In this document: positions 62,524 through 64,000 of the stretch, piece by piece
Numbering within the stretch: position 1 is the first letter of the stretch
Layout of the letters: the number at the start of each line of letters is the position of its first letter
Assembly: GCA_963798745.1 (NCBI GenBank)
Contig: CAWCUF010000009.1
Coordinates: 99,931-163,930, forward strand
Length of the DNA stretch: 64,000 nucleotides
From: Prado023 sp963798745
GTDB lineage: Bacteria; Actinomycetota; Actinomycetes; S36-B12; CAIYMF01
Direction of reading: 5' to 3'
Notes under the pieces: model-generated
Seen by the model: the letters and a program-made list of their open reading frames with translations, nothing else
What the model was told of the DNA's origin: nothing
Databases searched by the model: none
Program-made: the position numbers and the translations under genes

Positions 62524-63804
62524 TCAATCGGCGTCGATCACGTCCTGGATCTCGCTGCCTGCCGCGCGCATGGCGGCTGCTGGCTCCGCACCGTCCATGA
62601 CCTCGACCTGGGCCTGGCCGAGGATCGGCCAGACCGCGTCCGTCTCGGCCAGGTTCGGAGTGGGGACCGAGGCGTCTGCGTAGTCGCCGAAACCCTTGAG
62701 GACCGGGTCGGCGGCCGTGGCGGCGGTGTAGGCCGCGGACCAGGCCGGGCCGAGGCCACCGGGCGCAGCCAGGGTCATCATCGTGTCGGTGCTCATCAGG
62801 GTGCTGAACAGGTACTGGGTTGCGGCCGCGGCGTTGCGGGCGAAGGCCGACTGCATCAGGCCCACGGAGGTGACCAGCGCCTGACTGCGCGAGCCGAGTA
62901 CCCCATCGAACCCCGGCACCGCCTCGACCGAGAACGGCACACCGGCGGTGCGGACGGACTCCACCGCCTGCGGCCCGGCGATCAGGTAGGGCGACCTGCC
63001 GCCGGTGAACGCGGTCAGCGCGCTGTCGCGGGTGGTGTCCGGATCCAGGGCACCGTCCTCGGTGAGGGTGGCTAGTTGGTCGGCGGCCTCGATGCTGCCG
63101 GGCTTGCCGACCTCCAGCTCGGTGGCGGTGTAGCTGCCCCGGGAGTTCACGCCGAAGATCCGCCCGCCGCCGGCGCTGTAGAGGGGGTACCAGTGGTAGG
63201 CGTCGCCGGAGGGCCCGACAGGCAGTGCGATCGGCAGGACGTCCTTGTCCTTGTCCTTGAGCTCAAGTCCGTCGCGGGCCATGACATCGATGGATTCCGG
63301 CGGTTCCGGGGCCAGGTCGGTGTTGCGGAACAGTGCGAGGTTCTCGGTGGCGAACGGGACGCCGAGCGTGCGGCCCTCGAGCGTGAAGCCGTCGAATGCC
63401 ACCTCGCGGAAGCTCGCGCGCTGCTCGCCGAGGTCCACCGGGGCCAGCAACCCTGAGCTGCTCAGCGCACCCACCCAGTCACTACGGCCCACGAACAGGT
63501 CCGGGCCCTGGCCCTGCGGAGCGAGGGTGACCATGTCGGCGCGGATCCTCGAAAGATCGTCAGTGCCCACGATCTGCACGTTCACCTGCACGCCCGTGGC
63601 CTGCTGGTGAGCGGTCGCGGTGGCCTCGAGGGCGGGGGCGTGGGCGGGGTCCGACCAGATCAGCACGGAGCTGGCTGCAGGGCTGCCCGAGGGGTCGCTG
63701 GACGGGCCGTCCGACGCCTGGTTCGGGTCGGCGCTGCCCGAGCCGCAGGCGCCAAGCAGCAGGCCGGCGGTCAGCGCTGCGGCGGTGGCGGCTCGTCGCG
63801 TCAT
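62524..63804 (-). CDS. Second MalE-like sugar-binding lipoprotein
   Basis: A 426-residue solute-binding lipoprotein with signal MTRRAATAAALTAGLLLGAC (lipobox Cys20). It is a diverged paralogue of the neighbouring MalE: GDAYHWYPLYSAGGGRIFGVNSRGSYT, GPDLFVGRSDWVGAL and LGVPFATENLALFRN match segments in the same order. Pocket residues differ in places (SPYLIAGPQAVES against SAWFITGPWNVSD), so the ligand may differ. It has no permease of its own and lies 218 bases upstream of malE on the same strand. Confidence 0.9.
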   Translation of the reverse strand: MTRRAATAAALTAGLLLGACGSGSADPNQASDGPSSDPSGSPAASSVLIWSDPAHAPALEATATAHQQATGVQVNVQIVGTDDLSRIRADMVTLAPQGQGPDLFVGRSDWVGALSSSGLLAPVDLGEQRASFREVAFDGFTLEGRTLGVPFATENLALFRNTDLAPEPPESIDVMARDGLELKDKDKDVLPIALPVGPSGDAYHWYPLYSAGGGRIFGVNSRGSYTATELEVGKPGSIEAADQLATLTEDGALDPDTTRDSALTAFTGGRSPYLIAGPQAVESVRTAGVPFSVEAVPGFDGVLGSRSQALVTSVGLMQSAFARNAAAATQYLFSTLMSTDTMMTLAAPGGLGPAWSAAYTAATAADPVLKGFGDYADASVPTPNLAETDAVWPILGQAQVEVMDGAEPAAAMRAAGSEIQDVIDAD

Positions 63805-63932
63805 GGTTCTGCACCCTCCCGGGGTCGCGGGCTCAGGGCGACCATCTGCCGCGCATCATGCCGTGCGCCGGTCGGCTCAGGCCAACGCGCAGGCCGCGTG
63901 CTCTACTCTTGTGCGCGCACCTCGCGGTGTGT

Positions 63933-64000
63933 GCCGGCGTGGCGCAATTGGCAGCGCACCTGTCTTGTAAACAGGTGGTTCCCGGTTCGAGTCCGGGCGT
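63933..64000 (+). tRNA. tRNA-Thr (anticodon TGT), cut by the window end
   Basis: Acceptor GCCGGCG (63933-63939), D stem GCGC with loop AATTGGCA, anticodon stem CCTGT/ACAGG around CTTGTAA (anticodon TGT, reading ACA), variable TGGTT, and T arm CCCGG-TTCGAGT-CCGGG. Only the first three bases (CGT) of the 3' acceptor strand are visible. A TACTCT -10 candidate is at 63904-63909. Confidence 0.92.

Overview
The window is about 64 kb of high-GC chromosome from an actinobacterium (Actinomycetota). It carries two mycothiol genes (mshA, mshD), the maltosyl-phosphate type glycogen gene glgM beside glgC, the CarD RNA-polymerase regulator, SenX3-RegX3, GlnR next to mshD, and a MutT1-like Nudix/phosphatase. 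Gene order repeatedly matches blocks known from Mycobacterium tuberculosis: hbhA / XRE regulator / DUF2516; mshA / YbjN / gpm / senX3-regX3; lpqE / carD / ispD / ispF / cysS / rlmB; thioredoxin / glnR / mshD. I cannot place it more finely than phylum or class. I see no insertion sequence, prophage, CRISPR array or rRNA operon. It reads as core chromosome.

Layout. 1-4.4 kb: AIM24 fragment, PiT phosphate transporter, DUF445 protein, M20 peptidase. 4.5-8.6 kb: an uncharacterised 503-residue protein coupled to glgM, and divergent glgC. 8.6-10 kb: small protein, copper chaperone, HMG-CoA lyase. 10.1-14.2 kb: pstSCAB. 14.2-20 kb: SRPBCC protein, then a polyphosphate module (ppk, CYTH-CHAD, mutT1). 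20-22.4 kb: mshD, glnR, thioredoxin. 22.4-28 kb: complete histidine utilisation operon hutHUIG, preceded by a NYN-LOTUS gene. 28.8-36.7 kb: a leaderless cysteine leader peptide with DUF4395, DsrE, a nitrobindin-Fur-YgfZ-Dtd run, a DUF4388 protein, and a BKACE/asparaginase pair. 36.8-44.9 kb: HbhA-like repeat protein, XRE regulator, DUF2516, oxidoreductase, gpm, YbjN, mshA, phoU, senX3-regX3. 44.9-50 kb: lpqE, carD, ispD, ispF, cysS, rlmB. 50-53.4 kb: esterase, HAD hydrolase, DUF4032. 53.4-63.8 kb: maltodextrin uptake and hydrolysis operon with two binding proteins and two ATPases. A tRNA-Thr runs off the right edge.

Phosphate is the unifying theme. Low-affinity (pit) and high-affinity (pstSCAB) uptake, the sensor pathway (phoU, senX3, regX3) and polyphosphate metabolism (ppk, CHAD) all lie here. 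11-bp direct repeats of the GTTCACC type (PHO boxes) occur upstream of pit, upstream of pstS and between phoU and senX3. SenX3 lacks the usual membrane hairpin. A second theme is carbon storage: glycogen precursor synthesis (glgM, glgC) and a maltodextrin ABC operon with a cytoplasmic GH13 enzyme.

At least thirteen genes have a TANNNT -10 hexamer exactly 6 or 7 bases before an ATG or GTG, so leaderless transcription looks common and was used to choose several starts. Several genes carry in-frame 15-bp or 57-bp tandem repeats, mostly near their 3' ends.
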